This document shows positions 44,619-60,808 of a stretch of DNA of 64,000 bases, piece by piece. Each line of letters starts with the position of its first letter. Position 1 is the stretch's first letter. Made by a program: the position numbers and the translations under genes. Source of the DNA: Rubrivivax gelatinosus IL144 (GTDB lineage: Bacteria; Pseudomonadota; Gammaproteobacteria; Burkholderiales; Burkholderiaceae_C); the NCBI RefSeq assembly GCF_000284255.1, contig NC_017075.1:2294001-2358000 (forward strand). Direction: 5' to 3'. The notes under the pieces are model-generated. The model saw only the letters and a list, made by a program, of their open reading frames with translations. It searched no databases and was not told the DNA's origin.

Positions 44619-47343
44619 ATGCAGCGACCTGTCTTTCCCCGAACGATCTCCCTGCGCGGCCTGGCCTTGGGCCTGCTCGCCGCATGCGCCGGCGGCGCCT
44701 GGGCTCAGGACGTCGGCCGCATCGTCGTGCGCTACAAGCCGGTGGTGCAGGCCGCCGGCGTGTCCGCCGAAGCGACGGCCGCGACGATGTCCCAGCGCGC
44801 CAACACGATGGCCACGCGCGCCGGCGTGCGGCTGAAGACCTTGCGCACGACGGGCTCCACCGCCGCGGTCTACGAGACCCGCGACGCCGTCGACGAACAC
44901 GAGTTGCGCGCGATGGCGCTGCGCATGGCGCGGGACCCGGCGGTGCTGTCGGCCGAACCCGACGTGCGCGTCGCGGCGACGAGCAACGACACCTATTTCT
45001 CGATGCAGTGGGCGCTGGGCTCGCCCGCGGCCAAGGCCGGTGCCGGCAACTTCGTCGCCGCCTGGCCGTACACCACCGGCAACGACGTCGTCGTCGCGGT
45101 GCTCGACACCGGCATGACGGCGCATCCGGACCTGCAGAGCCGCCAGTTCGCCGGCTACGACTTCGTCTCCGACGCCACGATGGGCGCCGACGGCAGCGGC
45201 CGCGACGCCGATCCCACCGACCCCGGCGACGCCTGCCCCAGCAGCGGCAGCGCGAGCAGCTGGCACGGCACGGCGGTGGCTTCGCAGATCGCGGCCATCG
45301 CCGACAACGGCTACGGCATCGCCGGCGGCGCTCCGGGCGCGCGCATCCAGCAGGTGCGCGTGCTGGGCAAGTGCGGCGGCTGGCTGTCCGACACCTCGGA
45401 CGCCATCGCCTGGCTGGCCGGGCGCAGCTTCACCGGCATCCCGGCGCCGTCGGTGCGGCCCAGGGTCATCAACCTGAGCCTGGGCGGCGGCACCAGCTGC
45501 CCGAGCTACATGCAGGACGCGATCAACCTGGCCAATGCGGCCGGCATCGTCGTCATCGCCGCCGCCGGCAACGACGGCGCGGCGACGATCAGCTCGCCGG
45601 CCAACTGCAGCGGCGTCATCGCCGTGGCCGCGTCGACCGCCACCGGCGACCTGGCGAGCTACTCGAACTACTCGTCGCAGGTGGCGATCACCGCGCCGGG
45701 TGGCGGCCAGTGCCGCCAGGCCACCGCCGGCTGCGACACGACGCCGACGATCGCCTCGGGCGTCGACGGCAGCTCGAGCTTCGTCGGCTACACGCCGGCG
45801 CGCTACTTCGCCGGCACCTCGGCGGCGACGCCGCACGTCTCGGCCGCCGCGGCGCTGCTGCTGGCCTACTCGCCGTCGCTGACGCCGGCGCAGGTGCGCT
45901 CGGCGCTGCTGTCGGGCGCGCGGCCGTTCCCGGCGGGCACCTTCTGCACCACCGCCGGCCGCTGCGGCTCCGGCCTGCTGGACGCCTCGCGTTCGCTGGC
46001 GACGCTGGCCGCGCCGCTGGTGACGATCACGTCGACGGCCGGCGTCACGACCGGCAGCAACGGCGTGCAGGCCGGCCTGGTGGCCCGCGGCGCGTCGGCG
46101 ACGCTGAAGGCCGCGGTGCCGTCGGGCAGCGGCTACAGCTACGCCTGGCAGCAGGCCAGCGGCAGCGCGGCGACGATCGTCTCCGGCCGCAGCGCCGATA
46201 CGCTGGTCTTCACCGCGCCGGCTACCGCCGGGCTGATCTCGTTCGCCGTGACCGCCACGTCGCCGTCGGGCGTGACGGCGCGCAACACCGTTTCGCTGCG
46301 CGTCAACAGCGCGCCCGACACGCTGCCGGCCTCGCTGCCCGAAGCGATGGTCGGCACCGCCTACTCGAAGCCGCTGCCGACGACCGACGGCGACGGCGAC
46401 ACGCTGAGCTTCGCGCTGGTCTCCGGCCCGAGCGGGCTGACGGTGTCCTCGGCCGGCGTCGTGACCTGGAGCGCGCCGGTGCAGGGCAGCTACTCGGTGA
46501 CGGTCGCCGCGCGCGACCCCTTCGGCCAGACGACCCAGCGCGCGATCGCGCTGACCGTTAAGGCGAAGGTCGCGCTGCCGGTGGTGCCGGGCGGCACGCT
46601 CGGCGCCCGCGTCGGCACGGCCTTCAGTGCCGCTACCGGCGTCACCGGCCCGTCGGGCGTGGCGATCAGCTACGCGCTCGCCGGCCAGCCCGCGGGGCTG
46701 ACGATCAGCAGCGCCGGCGTCCTGAGCTGGCCCGCCCCGGTGGCCGGCAGCTACAGCATCCGCGTCACAGCGACGAACGCCGGCGGCTCGGCCTCGGGCG
46801 TCTACGCGCTGACCGTCAAGCCGGCCAACCGCGCGCCGGTCGTCACCGCCAAGAGCTACACCGCCGTGGTCGGCACCAAGTGGACCGGCCAGGTGACGGC
46901 CAGCGACGCCGACGGCGATGCGCTGCGCTACGAGCTGATCTCGGGCGTGCCGTCGGGCATGACGATCAATGCCGCCGGCCTGATGGCCTGGGCGGCGCCG
47001 GTCGCCGGCAGCTACAAGGTCGGCGTGCGTGCCACCGATCCGTCGGGCGCGTCCGCTGTGGCGACGATGACCCTCGTCGTCAGCAAGCCCAACAGCGCGC
47101 CGACGATGGACGGCGCCTCCTATGCCGCCAAAGCCAACGTCGCCTTCGCCGCCCAGTTGCAGGCCCGCGACGCCGAAGGCGATGCGATCAACTACGCCTT
47201 CACCGGCGGCGTGCCGGCCGGCCTGACGCTCAGCACTGCCGGCCGCCTGAGCTGGGCCAAGCCGGTGCGCGGCAGCTGGACGGTGACGGTGCGCGTCGCC
47301 GACGCGCGCGGCGCGGCGATGACGACGACGCTGAAGATCGTCG

Positions 47344-47351
<8 letters not shown>
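44619..47351 (+). CDS. Secreted S8 family serine peptidase (subtilase) with C-terminal cadherin/Ig-like repeats
   Basis: A 910-aa exoprotein. The signal peptide (about 8-30) ends A-W-A-Q. A short I9-like propeptide region is followed by the S8 catalytic triad: Asp in V-L-D-T-G, His in S-W-H-G-T-A, and Ser in G-T-S-A-A-T-P-H-V. The C-terminal third holds four repeats of about 85 aa, starting near 570, 655, 745 and 830. Each ends in a beta strand such as V-A-G-S-Y-x-V-x-V-x-A-T and is headed by A-P-x-V/D-A-D-G-D-x-L, like dystroglycan-type cadherin/He_PIG domains. The ATG at 44619 gives the usual MQRPVF... signal; the open frame to 44592 has no ribosome site. A c-di-GMP-I riboswitch lies directly upstream. 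Attachment or biofilm-linked proteolysis is inferred. Confidence 0.93.
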
Positions 47352-49053
<1,702 letters not shown>

Positions 49054-49137
49054 GGGCGGCGCCGCGCCCGGCAAGCAGCGTGCCCCGTGGGGCGGCAGAA
49101 TTCGCCGAACGCCGTGCGACACGGCCCGGAGAGCACG

Positions 49138-49434
49138 ATGACCGGTTCCGCCGCCGTCCCCGATTTCGCCGCCTTCGAAGCCGAGATGCGCGGCCGCGGC
49201 TTCGACACCGTGATCGAGCGCCGCATGGAGCCGGGCACCGTGCTCGACGACCACGAGCACTGCTTCGCGCTGGAGTTGCTGGTCGTCGAAGGCGAGATGA
49301 CGGTGCAGCACCACGGCATCACGCGCCGCCTGCTGCCCGGCGACCGCCTCGTGCTGCCGCGCGGCGAGCCGCACGCCGAGACCTACGGGGCGCAGGGCGC
49401 GGTGTTCTGGGTGGCGCGGCGGCACGCCGCCTGA
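49138..49434 (+). CDS. Cupin domain protein
   Basis: A 98-aa single-domain cupin. The first motif region [18 protein letters not shown] retains the two histidines and glutamate expected for metal binding, and the second motif has [13 protein letters not shown]. The start is supported by CGGAGAG 6 nt upstream. It is divergent from RecQ and convergent with treZ, with a 1-nt gap to its stop. Function unknown. Confidence 0.88.
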   Translation: MTGSAAVPDFAAFEAEMRGRGFDTVIERRMEPGTVLDDHEHCFALELLVVEGEMTVQHHGITRRLLPGDRLVLPRGEPHAETYGAQGAVFWVARRHAA

Positions 49435-49435
49435 T

Positions 49436-51184
49436 TCAGCCGGGCGCGCGCCAGACGACGGCCGCGAAGCCGGGCAGCCGGCCCGGCGTGCGTTGCGGCA
49501 CCGTGCACAGCACCTCGGTCCAGCCTTCGGGCGCCGCGACGGCCTGCTCGGCGGGCCCGAGGTTCAGCCAGGTCAGCGTGCGCGGCGCGGCCAGGCGCAC
49601 GAGCTTGGTCGCCGCGTCGCCGTCGACCTGCACCGCACCGCGTTCGCGCGGGCCCAGCTCGCCGGCGCGCTTCAGGGCGATCAGCCTGCGGTAGCGCTCC
49701 AGCACGAAGCGGCCCTCGGGCGTCGCGGCGCGCGGCCAGCGCAGCTTGGCGGCGAGAAAGGTCGAACGCGCGTGCGGGTTCGGCGGGTCGAAACCCGGCA
49801 CGAAACCGTTCTCGGCGCGGCGCCCGGCGCGCACGCCGCGCACGACGCGGCGGTCGCCGAAGTCCTCGAAGAACAGGAAGGGCGTCGTTTCGCCCCATTC
49901 CTCGCCCATGAACAGCATCGGGACGAAGGGGCTGGCGAACATCGCCACCGCGGCCAGCAGCGCGCGCTCGGGGCCGACCAGCGCCGCCAGGCGCTCGCCG
50001 CCGGGGCGGTTGCCGACCTGGTCGTGGTTCTGCACGTGCACGACGTGTTCGTGCGGCAGCGTCGCCGCCGGGTCGCTGCCGGTGAAGTGGCGGCGGAAGC
50101 GGTCCAGCCGCGTGCCGTCGAGCACCCAGCCGCGCGCCAGCGCCGTCACCACATCCTCGAAGCGGCCGAAGCTGGCGTAATGGCGCCAGCGCTCGCCGGT
50201 GAGCCAGGCCACCAGCGCGTGGTTCAGGTCGTCGTTCCACTGCGCGTCGCAGCCCAGGCCGTCGGCGGCGGTGACGCGCGCGTTGTTGCGCAGGTGCTCG
50301 GCGATGGTCAGCACGCGGCGGCGCTGGCGCCGGCCGATCTCGCGCGCCAGCTCGCTCAGCTCGCGCACGATGGGCACCGGGCTGTTGTCGTGGATCTCCG
50401 AGGCCGCGTCCAGGCGCACGCCGTCGAAGCCGACGTCCTCGACCCAGAAGCGCAGGTTCTCGGCGAAGTACTCGCGCACGCCGTAGGCGTACTCGCCGTC
50501 GAAGTTGATCGCCGCGCCCCAGGGCGTGGCCGCGGCGCGCGTGTAGGGCGCGAACTGGCCGGTGTAATTGCCTTCGGGCCCGAAGTGGTTGTAGACGACG
50601 TCCAGCAGCACCGCGAGGCCCAAGGCGTGCGCCTGCTCGATGAACTGCCGCAGCTCGGCCCAGGAACCGTAGGCCGCGTGCAGCGCGAACGGCTGCACGC
50701 CGTCGTAGCCCCAGTTGCGTTCGCCGGGGAAGGCGGCCAGCGGCATCAGCTCGACGACGTTGACGCCCAGGGCCGCCAGATGGCCCAGGCGCTGGGTGGC
50801 TGCCGCCAGCGTGCCTTCGGGCGTGAACGTGCCGACGTGCAGCTCGTAGATCACCGCGTCGTCGATCTCGACGCCACGCCAGCCGGGGCTGGCCGCCGGC
50901 ACGATGTCGACGACCTCGCTCGGCCCGTGCACGCCTTCGGGCTGGCGGCGCGAAGCCGGGTCGGGCCAGGCGGCGCCGTCGACCTCGACGCGGTAGCGCG
51001 TGCCGGCCGGCAGCGCCTCGGTGGCCGCGCTCCAGTAGCCCAGCGCGTCGCCGTCCAGCACCAGCGGCGCGCGGCCGTCGTCGAAGACGATGCGCAGCGC
51101 CAGCTTCTCCGGCGCGAAGACGCGGAAGGCCGAACGGCCGTCGGCCAGCCGGTGGTGGCCCAGGCGGCCGAGCGGCGGGAACAC
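49436..51184 (-). CDS. treZ: Malto-oligosyltrehalose trehalohydrolase (TreZ)
   Basis: A 582-aa GH13 enzyme that releases trehalose from maltooligosyl trehalose. An N-terminal carbohydrate-binding beta domain (about 12-95) is followed by the TIM barrel. Catalytic regions are [13 protein letters not shown] (nucleophile Asp), T-I-A-E-H-L (acid Glu), and [10 protein letters not shown] (Asp stabiliser). The GTG at 51184 has GAGGAC about 8 nt upstream, and the frame beyond it is shadow over malQ. TreY, the usual partner, is not seen in the window. It follows malQ on the same strand. Confidence 0.93.
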   Translation of the reverse strand: MFPPLGRLGHHRLADGRSAFRVFAPEKLALRIVFDDGRAPLVLDGDALGYWSAATEALPAGTRYRVEVDGAAWPDPASRRQPEGVHGPSEVVDIVPAASPGWRGVEIDDAVIYELHVGTFTPEGTLAAATQRLGHLAALGVNVVELMPLAAFPGERNWGYDGVQPFALHAAYGSWAELRQFIEQAHALGLAVLLDVVYNHFGPEGNYTGQFAPYTRAAATPWGAAINFDGEYAYGVREYFAENLRFWVEDVGFDGVRLDAASEIHDNSPVPIVRELSELAREIGRRQRRRVLTIAEHLRNNARVTAADGLGCDAQWNDDLNHALVAWLTGERWRHYASFGRFEDVVTALARGWVLDGTRLDRFRRHFTGSDPAATLPHEHVVHVQNHDQVGNRPGGERLAALVGPERALLAAVAMFASPFVPMLFMGEEWGETTPFLFFEDFGDRRVVRGVRAGRRAENGFVPGFDPPNPHARSTFLAAKLRWPRAATPEGRFVLERYRRLIALKRAGELGPRERGAVQVDGDAATKLVRLAAPRTLTWLNLGPAEQAVAAPEGWTEVLCTVPQRTPGRLPGFAAVVWRAPG

Positions 51185-51195
51185 CGGAGCCGTCC

Positions 51196-52689
51196 TCAGA
51201 GCCGGTCGTAGAGCTGCGCCATGCGGTGCAGGCGCGTGGCCGCTTCGGGCGGCACTTCGTTCCAGCTGAAGCGCCAGGCCCAGTTGCCGGTGCCGGTGCC
51301 GGGGAAGTTCATGCGGTGGCGGCCGTCCAGGCCCATCACGTCCTGCATCGGGTAGATCGCGGTGTCGGCGATGCTGGCGCAGGCGCAGCGGATCAGGTCC
51401 CAGTGCGGCGTGTGGCCGTCGGTGGCCAGGTACTCGCGCAGGTGGTGGCGAGACGCCTCGCTGGCGCTGGCGTACCAGCCGATCGTCGTGTCGTTGTCGT
51501 GCGTGCCGGTGTAGACGACGGTGTCGGGCTCGTAGCGGTGCGGCAGGAAACGGCGCTCGGCGTTGATGTCCTCGCCCCAGGCGAACTGCAGGATGCGCAT
51601 GCCGGGGAAGTCGTTGCGCTTGCGCAGCGCGTCGACGTCGGGCGTGATAACGCCCAGGTCCTCGGCGATGACCGGCAGCTCGCCCAGCGCCGCGGCGATG
51701 GCCTCGAACAGCGCCTCGCCCGGCGCCGGCACCCAGCGGCCGTTGACCGCCGTCGGCTCGCTGGCCGGGATCTCCCAGTAGGCCGCGAAACCGCGGAAAT
51801 GGTCGATGCGCAGCATGTCGACGAGCTCGAAGCTGCGCTTGATGCGCTGGATCCACCAGGCGAAGCCTTCGGCGGCGTGGGCCTCCCAGCGGTACAGCGG
51901 GTTGCCCCAGCGCTGGCCGGTGGCCGAGAAGCCGTCGGGCGGCACGCCGGCGATGACGCTGGGCTCGCCGCGACCGTCGAGGATGAACAGCTCCGGCCGC
52001 GCCCAGACCTCGGCGCTGTGGTGGGCGATGAAGATCGGCGCGTCGCCGACGATCTGCACGCCGCGCGTGTTGGCGTAGGCGCGCAGCCGGCCCCACTGGC
52101 GGAAGAAGCGCCACTGGCAGAAGGTCCAGAAGTCCACGCGTTCGGCGTGCTGCTTGCGCGCGGCGGCCAGGGCCTTCTTCTCACGCCGGGCCAGCGGCGC
52201 CGGCCAGTCGCTCCAGCTGCCCGGGTGGGCTTCGGCCAGCGCCATGAAGAGCGCGTAGTCGTCCAGCCAGTCGGCGTGGGCGGCCTTGAACTCGGCCAGG
52301 TCGGCGCGGTCGGCGGCGCTCGCCGAGGCGGCGAAACGGCCCGCGGCGCGTGCCAGCCGGTCCATGCGGAAGGGCACGACGGCGTCGAAGTTCACCTGGC
52401 GGTCGTCGGCACCGGCCGGCGGCGCCAGCTCTTCCGGCTCCAGCCAGCCGTGCTGCGCGAGGTCGTCGAGGTCGACGAGCAGCACGTTGCCGGCGAAGGC
52501 CGAACTGCTCATGTAGGGCGAGTTGCCCGGCCCGATGCCGCCCAGCGGCAGGATCTGCCAGAGCTTCTGGCCACCGACGGCCAGCCAGTCGACGAAGTGG
52601 TAGGCGCTGGCGCCGAAGTCGCCCGAACCGTGCGGGCCGGGCAGGGAAGTGGGATGCAGCAGCACGCCGCTGCGACGGGGAAAACGCAT
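51196..52689 (-). CDS. malQ: 4-alpha-glucanotransferase (amylomaltase)
   Basis: A 497-aa GH77 enzyme that transfers maltooligosyl units between glucans. The start R-R-S-G-V-L-L-H-P-T-S-L-P-G-P-H-G-S-G-D-F-G and the catalytic blocks (M-L-R-I-D-H-F-R-G with the nucleophile Asp, I-A-E-D-L-G-V-I-T, and G-T-H-D-N-D-T-T) are typical. Its ATG follows the pgm gene by 12 nt, implying an operon pgm-malQ-treZ. Confidence 0.96.
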   Translation of the reverse strand: MRFPRRSGVLLHPTSLPGPHGSGDFGASAYHFVDWLAVGGQKLWQILPLGGIGPGNSPYMSSSAFAGNVLLVDLDDLAQHGWLEPEELAPPAGADDRQVNFDAVVPFRMDRLARAAGRFAASASAADRADLAEFKAAHADWLDDYALFMALAEAHPGSWSDWPAPLARREKKALAAARKQHAERVDFWTFCQWRFFRQWGRLRAYANTRGVQIVGDAPIFIAHHSAEVWARPELFILDGRGEPSVIAGVPPDGFSATGQRWGNPLYRWEAHAAEGFAWWIQRIKRSFELVDMLRIDHFRGFAAYWEIPASEPTAVNGRWVPAPGEALFEAIAAALGELPVIAEDLGVITPDVDALRKRNDFPGMRILQFAWGEDINAERRFLPHRYEPDTVVYTGTHDNDTTIGWYASASEASRHHLREYLATDGHTPHWDLIRCACASIADTAIYPMQDVMGLDGRHRMNFPGTGTGNWAWRFSWNEVPPEAATRLHRMAQLYDRL

Positions 52690-52701
52690 GAACTTCTGGT
52701 C

Positions 52702-55588
<2,887 letters not shown>

Positions 55589-55601
55589 CGCGGGGCTCCG
55601 G

Positions 55602-55623
55602 TTGATGTCAAAGTGATATCACT
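55602..55623 (-). promoter_or_regulatory. Tandem palindromic operator upstream of the SPFH/RHH operon
   Basis: Two adjacent inverted repeats, TTGATGTCAA (one mismatch) and the perfect AGTGATATCACT, sit 14-35 nt upstream of the SPFH start codon. Read on the minus strand the region includes TTGACA, a possible -35. Binding by the co-encoded RHH protein is an inference. Confidence 0.6.
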
Positions 55624-55664
55624 CTAGGGTCGGGAAGCGCTGCGGTCAATGCAGAGCATGGGGG

Positions 55665-57008
<1,344 letters not shown>

Positions 57009-57139
57009 GAGGCGGCGATCGGCAGGCGCGGCAACTTGACTCCGAAGTGAAGGGCTTGTCGCCCGCTCTTGCACCGATCGCGAACGGCCGGGCGGCGCCA
57101 TCCTAGCGGCCGATTCCTGCCACACGGCCCCGCCTCCCG

Positions 57140-57448
57140 ATGACCGCACTCGCCGCCCGCCGCCTCTACGTCCTGGACCTCGCTCGCCGCCTCGGCGACA
57201 TGGACTGCGGAGCGGCCTTGCTGCATCCGCTGGAGTACCGCGTGATCGCCCGCCGCCTGAAGCAGGCCCTGGCCGGGCTGCCCGAGGTGCTGCTGGTCGG
57301 CGTCGCGCCGGACGAGCTCGCGGCCATCATCCCGCTGCTCGAAGCGCGCCACTTCGACGAGCACGGCGTGCTTCGCGGCGAGCTGTCCGAGGCCGCCCGC
57401 GTCGAAGCCGCGGCCTTGCTCGACCGCCTGGGCTGCCGCCACCGCTGA
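57140..57448 (+). CDS. Small hypothetical protein
   Basis: A 102-aa, largely helical, alanine/leucine-rich protein with no recognised domain, signal peptide or membrane helix. Internal sequence L-P-E-V-L-L-V-G-V-A-P-D-E-L-A-A-I-I-P-L looks like a beta-alpha element. It lies in a tight region behind the divergent ChrA gene and is followed by a strong hairpin. It could be a real gene because it fills a gap and has an in-frame stop near a terminator, but no family could be named. Confidence 0.5.
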   Translation: MTALAARRLYVLDLARRLGDMDCGAALLHPLEYRVIARRLKQALAGLPEVLLVGVAPDELAAIIPLLEARHFDEHGVLRGELSEAARVEAAALLDRLGCRHR

Positions 57449-57450
57449 GC

Positions 57451-57480
57451 GCGGCGGCACGGCCGCCGCTCGCTTCCATT
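57451..57480 (+). terminator. Intrinsic terminator after the small hypothetical gene
   Basis: gcggcgg-cacgg-ccgccgc is a perfect 7-bp stem, 3 nt after the stop codon, followed by tcgcttccatt, a weak T-rich tract. It separates the upstream gene from the dctA control region (57481-57579). Confidence 0.55.
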
Positions 57481-57579
57481 TCGCCTGTAATGGCGTCACC
57501 ATGGGTTTTCCCTGAGTGACGAATTGCACTAATGCGACAATTGCGTTTCCGCGCGCGTTTGGGCCGCGGGGAGACGCCA

Positions 57580-58938
57580 ATGGAATCGACCAGCCGTAAT
57601 CGACCTTTTTATCGTTCGTTGTACGTACAAGTACTTATTGCAATCGCCATTGGCGTCGCATTGGGCCATTTCTGGCCCGAGACCGGCGCCGCGATGAAGC
57701 CGCTGGGCGACGGCTTCATCAAGCTGATCAAGATGATCATCGCGCCGATCATCTTCTGCACCGTCGTCGTCGGCATCGCCGGCATGGAAGACATGAAGCA
57801 GGTCGGCAAGACCGGCGGTCTGGCCCTGCTGTACTTCGAGGTCGTCAGCTCGATCGCGCTGGTCATCGGCCTGGTGATCATCAACGTCGTCAAGCCCGGC
57901 GCCGGCATGCACGTCGACCCGGCGACGCTGAACTCCTCGGCCGTCGCCGCCTATACCGGCCCCGGCAAGATGGAAGGCACGGTCGACTTCCTGCTGCACG
58001 TCATTCCGACGACCGTCGTCGATGCATTCGCCAAGGGCGAGATCCTGCAGGTGCTGTTCTTCTCGGTGCTGTTCGGTTTCGCGCTGCACCGTTTCGGCGG
58101 CCGCGGTTCGATGGTCTTCGAATTCATCGAGAAGACCAGCCACGTGCTGTTCGGCATCGTCGGCATCATCATGAAGGTCGCGCCGATCGGCGCATTCGGC
58201 GCGATGGCGTTCACGATCGGCAAGTACGGCATCGGCACGCTGCTGTCGCTGGGCGCGCTGATGGCGACCTTCTACACGACCTGCCTGCTGTTCATCTTCG
58301 TCGTGCTCGGCACCATCGCCCGCGCGCACGGCTTCTCGGTCTGGAAGTTCTGCCGCTACATCAAGGAAGAGCTGCTGATCGTGCTCGGCACCTCGTCGTC
58401 GGAGTCGGTGCTGCCGCGCATGATGGCCAAGCTGGAGAACCTGGGCGCGCGCAAGTCGGTCGTCGGCCTGGTGATCCCGACCGGCTACTCGTTCAACCTC
58501 GACGGCACCTCGATCTACCTGACGATGGCCGCGGTCTTCATCGCCCAGGCCACCGACACGCCGCTGACGCTGACCCAGCAGCTCACGCTGCTGCTGGTGC
58601 TGCTGCTGACCTCCAAGGGCGCGGCCGGCGTCACCGGCAGCGGCTTCATCGTGCTGGCGGCGACGCTGTCGGCCGTCGGCCACGTGCCGGTCGCCGGGCT
58701 GGCGCTGATCCTGGGCATCGACCGCTTCATGTCCGAGGCGCGTGCGCTGACCAACCTGATCGGCAACGGCGTCGCGACCCTGGTCGTCGCCAAGTGGACC
58801 GGCGGCCTGGACGGCGAGCGCCTGCGCCGCCAGCTCGACGGCGAGACCGAGGTCGAGGCCCAGGAACCCGAGGCCGTGCTCGATGCGGTCGAGGACCACA
58901 TGGCCGTGCCGCCCCAGGTGCAAACGGCGCAGCGCTGA
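57580..58938 (+). CDS. dctA: C4-dicarboxylate transport protein DctA
   Basis: A 452-aa dicarboxylate/cation symporter of the DAACS family with eight membrane helices and two re-entrant loops. Features are the serine-rich loop [10 protein letters not shown], the N-L-D-G-T-S-I-Y motif and the [14 protein letters not shown] motif that binds dicarboxylate and Na+. It imports succinate, fumarate and malate. ATG 57580 follows a GGGAG ribosome site and matches the family start ([17 protein letters not shown]). No convincing sigma-54 or CRP site was identified in the leader. Confidence 0.96.
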   Translation: MESTSRNRPFYRSLYVQVLIAIAIGVALGHFWPETGAAMKPLGDGFIKLIKMIIAPIIFCTVVVGIAGMEDMKQVGKTGGLALLYFEVVSSIALVIGLVIINVVKPGAGMHVDPATLNSSAVAAYTGPGKMEGTVDFLLHVIPTTVVDAFAKGEILQVLFFSVLFGFALHRFGGRGSMVFEFIEKTSHVLFGIVGIIMKVAPIGAFGAMAFTIGKYGIGTLLSLGALMATFYTTCLLFIFVVLGTIARAHGFSVWKFCRYIKEELLIVLGTSSSESVLPRMMAKLENLGARKSVVGLVIPTGYSFNLDGTSIYLTMAAVFIAQATDTPLTLTQQLTLLLVLLLTSKGAAGVTGSGFIVLAATLSAVGHVPVAGLALILGIDRFMSEARALTNLIGNGVATLVVAKWTGGLDGERLRRQLDGETEVEAQEPEAVLDAVEDHMAVPPQVQTAQR

Positions 58939-58976
58939 CGCGCCGGCCGGTCGCGCTACAGTGCCGCGGCCGGCCC

Positions 58977-59333
58977 ATGAAGCTCCTTCACCACCTAGCC
59001 GCCGCCGCGCTCGCCGCCGCGGCCGCCGGCGTGCCGGCGCAGACGCTGCTGACGCCCGGCTACCGCGTGACGATCGAGCCACGCTGCCCGGAAGGCGAGG
59101 TCGCGTGCGCCGAGGTCGGCTACCGCGGCGTCAGCCGGCGCAGCGGCCGCGCCATCACGCTCGAAGGCCGCACGCTGCACACCCGCTGCGCCGACGGCGT
59201 CACGCCCTGCCGCTTTCTCGGCTGGGAGTTCCACAACGGCGACACCGTCTACCGCGTGCTCGAGTCGGGTGAGCTGATCGTGCAGCGCGGCGAGCGCCTG
59301 CTGGTGCACGAACGCGGCGAGTGGCGGCCCTGA
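58977..59333 (+). CDS. Secreted hypothetical protein
   Basis: A 118-aa protein. An N-terminal hydrophobic segment ends A-G-V-P-A-Q, consistent with a cleaved signal. The mature part has four cysteines (R-C-P-E-G-E-V-A-C, T-R-C-A-D-G-V-T-P-C) and repeated short beta strands (Y-R-V-T-I-E, Y-R-G-V-S-R, Y-R-V-L-E-S-G-E-L). The family was not recognised. It lies between dctA and the HupE leader. The C-terminus is intact. Confidence 0.65.
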   Translation: MKLLHHLAAAALAAAAAGVPAQTLLTPGYRVTIEPRCPEGEVACAEVGYRGVSRRSGRAITLEGRTLHTRCADGVTPCRFLGWEFHNGDTVYRVLESGELIVQRGERLLVHERGEWRP

Positions 59334-59380
59334 GCCTGCGCCCCTGACATACGGCCGACACACGGCCTGCCCAGAATGCC

Positions 59381-59491
59381 GGCATCGGCGTGCGAAACCG
59401 GTCGCAACACTGGGCGATTCACGGGAACCCGTCACCCGGCATGGCCGATGCCAATCCTGCGCCTCGCCGCTTCCTGCGGCGGGGCGTTCTT
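59381..59491 (+). promoter_or_regulatory. Structured 5' leader with intrinsic terminator upstream of HupE (unidentified riboswitch or attenuator)
   Basis: A closing stem ggcatcgg/ccgatgcc (59381-59388 with 59445-59452) encloses an inner hairpin around acgg-gaac-ccgt (59421-59432) extended by ggg/ccc pairing. This is followed by a 10-bp GC hairpin (59461-59485, one G-U pair) plus GTTCTT, an intrinsic terminator, just upstream of the Shine-Dalgarno AGAGGA. This aptamer-then-terminator order suggests transcriptional attenuation of the transporter. It was not matched to a known riboswitch by eye. Confidence 0.5.
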
Positions 59492-59506
59492 GCAAGAGGA
59501 TCCGCC

Positions 59507-60103
59507 GTGCCGACGTCCCGCCGTCTCCTGCCGCGCGCCGCCGTGGCCTGCCTCGCGCTGCTGCCGCTGCTGGCATCGGCGCACACCGGCGACGGCGTGG
59601 TCGGCGGTTTCGCCTCGGGCTTCCTGCATCCGCTGCTCGGCTGGGACCACGTCGCGGCGATGGTCGCCGTGGGCCTGTGGGGCGCCTTCCTCGGCCGGCC
59701 GGCGATCTGGGTGCTGCCGGTCGTCTTCCCGCTGGTGATGACGGTGGGCGGCGCGCTCGGCGTGGCCGGCGTGCCGCTGCCGGGCGTCGAGATCGGCATC
59801 GCGATGTCGGCGGTGCTGCTGGGCGGTGCGGTGGCCTTCGCCGCGCGGCCGGCGCTGTGGGTCGCGGCGCTGCTGGTCGGCGCTTTCGCCGTCTTCCATG
59901 GCCATGCGCACGGCACGGAACTGCCAGGCGCCGCCGATCCGGTGGCCTACAGCCTGGGCTTCGTCGTCGCCACCGGGCTGCTGCACCTGGCCGGCATCGC
60001 GCTGGGCGAAACGGTGCGCTGGCCGCACGGGCGTGCCGTCGTGCGCGCCACCGGCGCGCTGATCGCCGGCGCCGGCGTCTTCTTCCTCGGCCGCGCCTTC
60101 TGA
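59507..60103 (+). CDS. HupE/UreJ family metal transporter
   Basis: A 198-aa protein with an N-terminal signal (L-L-A-S-A-H-T-G) and about six hydrophobic helices. The family motif H-P-L-L-G-W-D-H-V-A-A-M-V-A-V-G is near the start, and F-H-G-H-A-H-G-T-E-L-P (about 126-138) contributes the histidine-rich region. HupE/UreJ proteins are nickel/cobalt permeases or facilitators. The GTG at 59507 has AGAGGA upstream. It overlaps the next gene by 1 nt. It is preceded by a structured leader. Confidence 0.9.
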   Translation: MPTSRRLLPRAAVACLALLPLLASAHTGDGVVGGFASGFLHPLLGWDHVAAMVAVGLWGAFLGRPAIWVLPVVFPLVMTVGGALGVAGVPLPGVEIGIAMSAVLLGGAVAFAARPALWVAALLVGAFAVFHGHAHGTELPGAADPVAYSLGFVVATGLLHLAGIALGETVRWPHGRAVVRATGALIAGAGVFFLGRAF

Positions 60104-60687
60104 TGCGCAAGCGCCTGGCCGCCACGGCGGCCTTCGCCTTGCCGCTGCCGGTGTGGGCCCACGGCGCCGTCAAGGGCGTCGACGCCTTCTACGACGGGGC
60201 CTTGCACCTGCTGCTGACGCCGGCCGCCGCCATCGCGCTGCTGGCGCTGGGGCTGGCGCTCGGCCAGCGCGGGCTGCAGGCGGCGCGCCCGGCGCTCGGC
60301 GCGCTCGCACTGGCCTTGCTGGTGGGACTGTGCTTCGGCGCCGCACCCGGCCCGGCGGCGGCGCGCGAGCTGCTGCTCGCGCTGGCCGTGCTGGCGGGCC
60401 TGTCGGTCGTGCTGCACCGGCCCTGGCCGCCGCAGGCGCTGGCGGCGATCGCGGCGCTGGCCGGCGCTGCCGCCGGGTGGGTGAGTGCGCCGGGGGCCGC
60501 CACGGGCGCCGTCCGTTTCGGCGGCCTGCTGGGCGCCTTCGTCGCCGCGCTGCTGCTGGCCGCCTGCGCCGCCGGCCTGGTGCAGCAGGCCCGCCCGGCC
60601 TGGGCGCGCATCGGCGTGCGCGTCGCCGGCTCCTGGCTGACGGCGAGCGCGGTGATGGTGTTGATGCTGGTCGTCGTGCGCGGCTGA
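60103..60687 (+). CDS. Membrane protein co-encoded with HupE
   Basis: A 194-aa polytopic membrane protein, with about six hydrophobic helices and an initial A-H-G segment after a signal-like helix. Residues H-G-A-V-K-G-V-D-A-F-Y-D-G-A-L-H (about 20-35) resemble HupE-family entry motifs, and the ATG overlaps the hupE stop by one base. It may be a second subunit or paralogue of the metal transporter. Exact family uncertain. Confidence 0.65.
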   Translation: MRKRLAATAAFALPLPVWAHGAVKGVDAFYDGALHLLLTPAAAIALLALGLALGQRGLQAARPALGALALALLVGLCFGAAPGPAAARELLLALAVLAGLSVVLHRPWPPQALAAIAALAGAAAGWVSAPGAATGAVRFGGLLGAFVAALLLAACAAGLVQQARPAWARIGVRVAGSWLTASAVMVLMLVVVRG

Positions 60688-60808
60688 GCGATTTCGCCGC
60701 GGCTGGCGATCCCGCGAGCAAGGTGCCGGGCCGGCGTGCCGCTGCGGCGCACGCAGGCTAGCCTCGTGCCGATGCCGCCGGTCGACGAAGCGGCGGTCGG
60801 GAGGATCG

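Noticed and set aside
57481..57579. Sigma-54 promoter for dctA
   Set aside because: No TGGCAC-N5-TTGC element with GG/GC spacing could be identified by eye.
59381..59491. Cobalamin riboswitch upstream of HupE
   Set aside because: The B12-box pattern and the conserved core GGGAA...GCCACTG-type elements were not found in the correct order, so no class was assigned.
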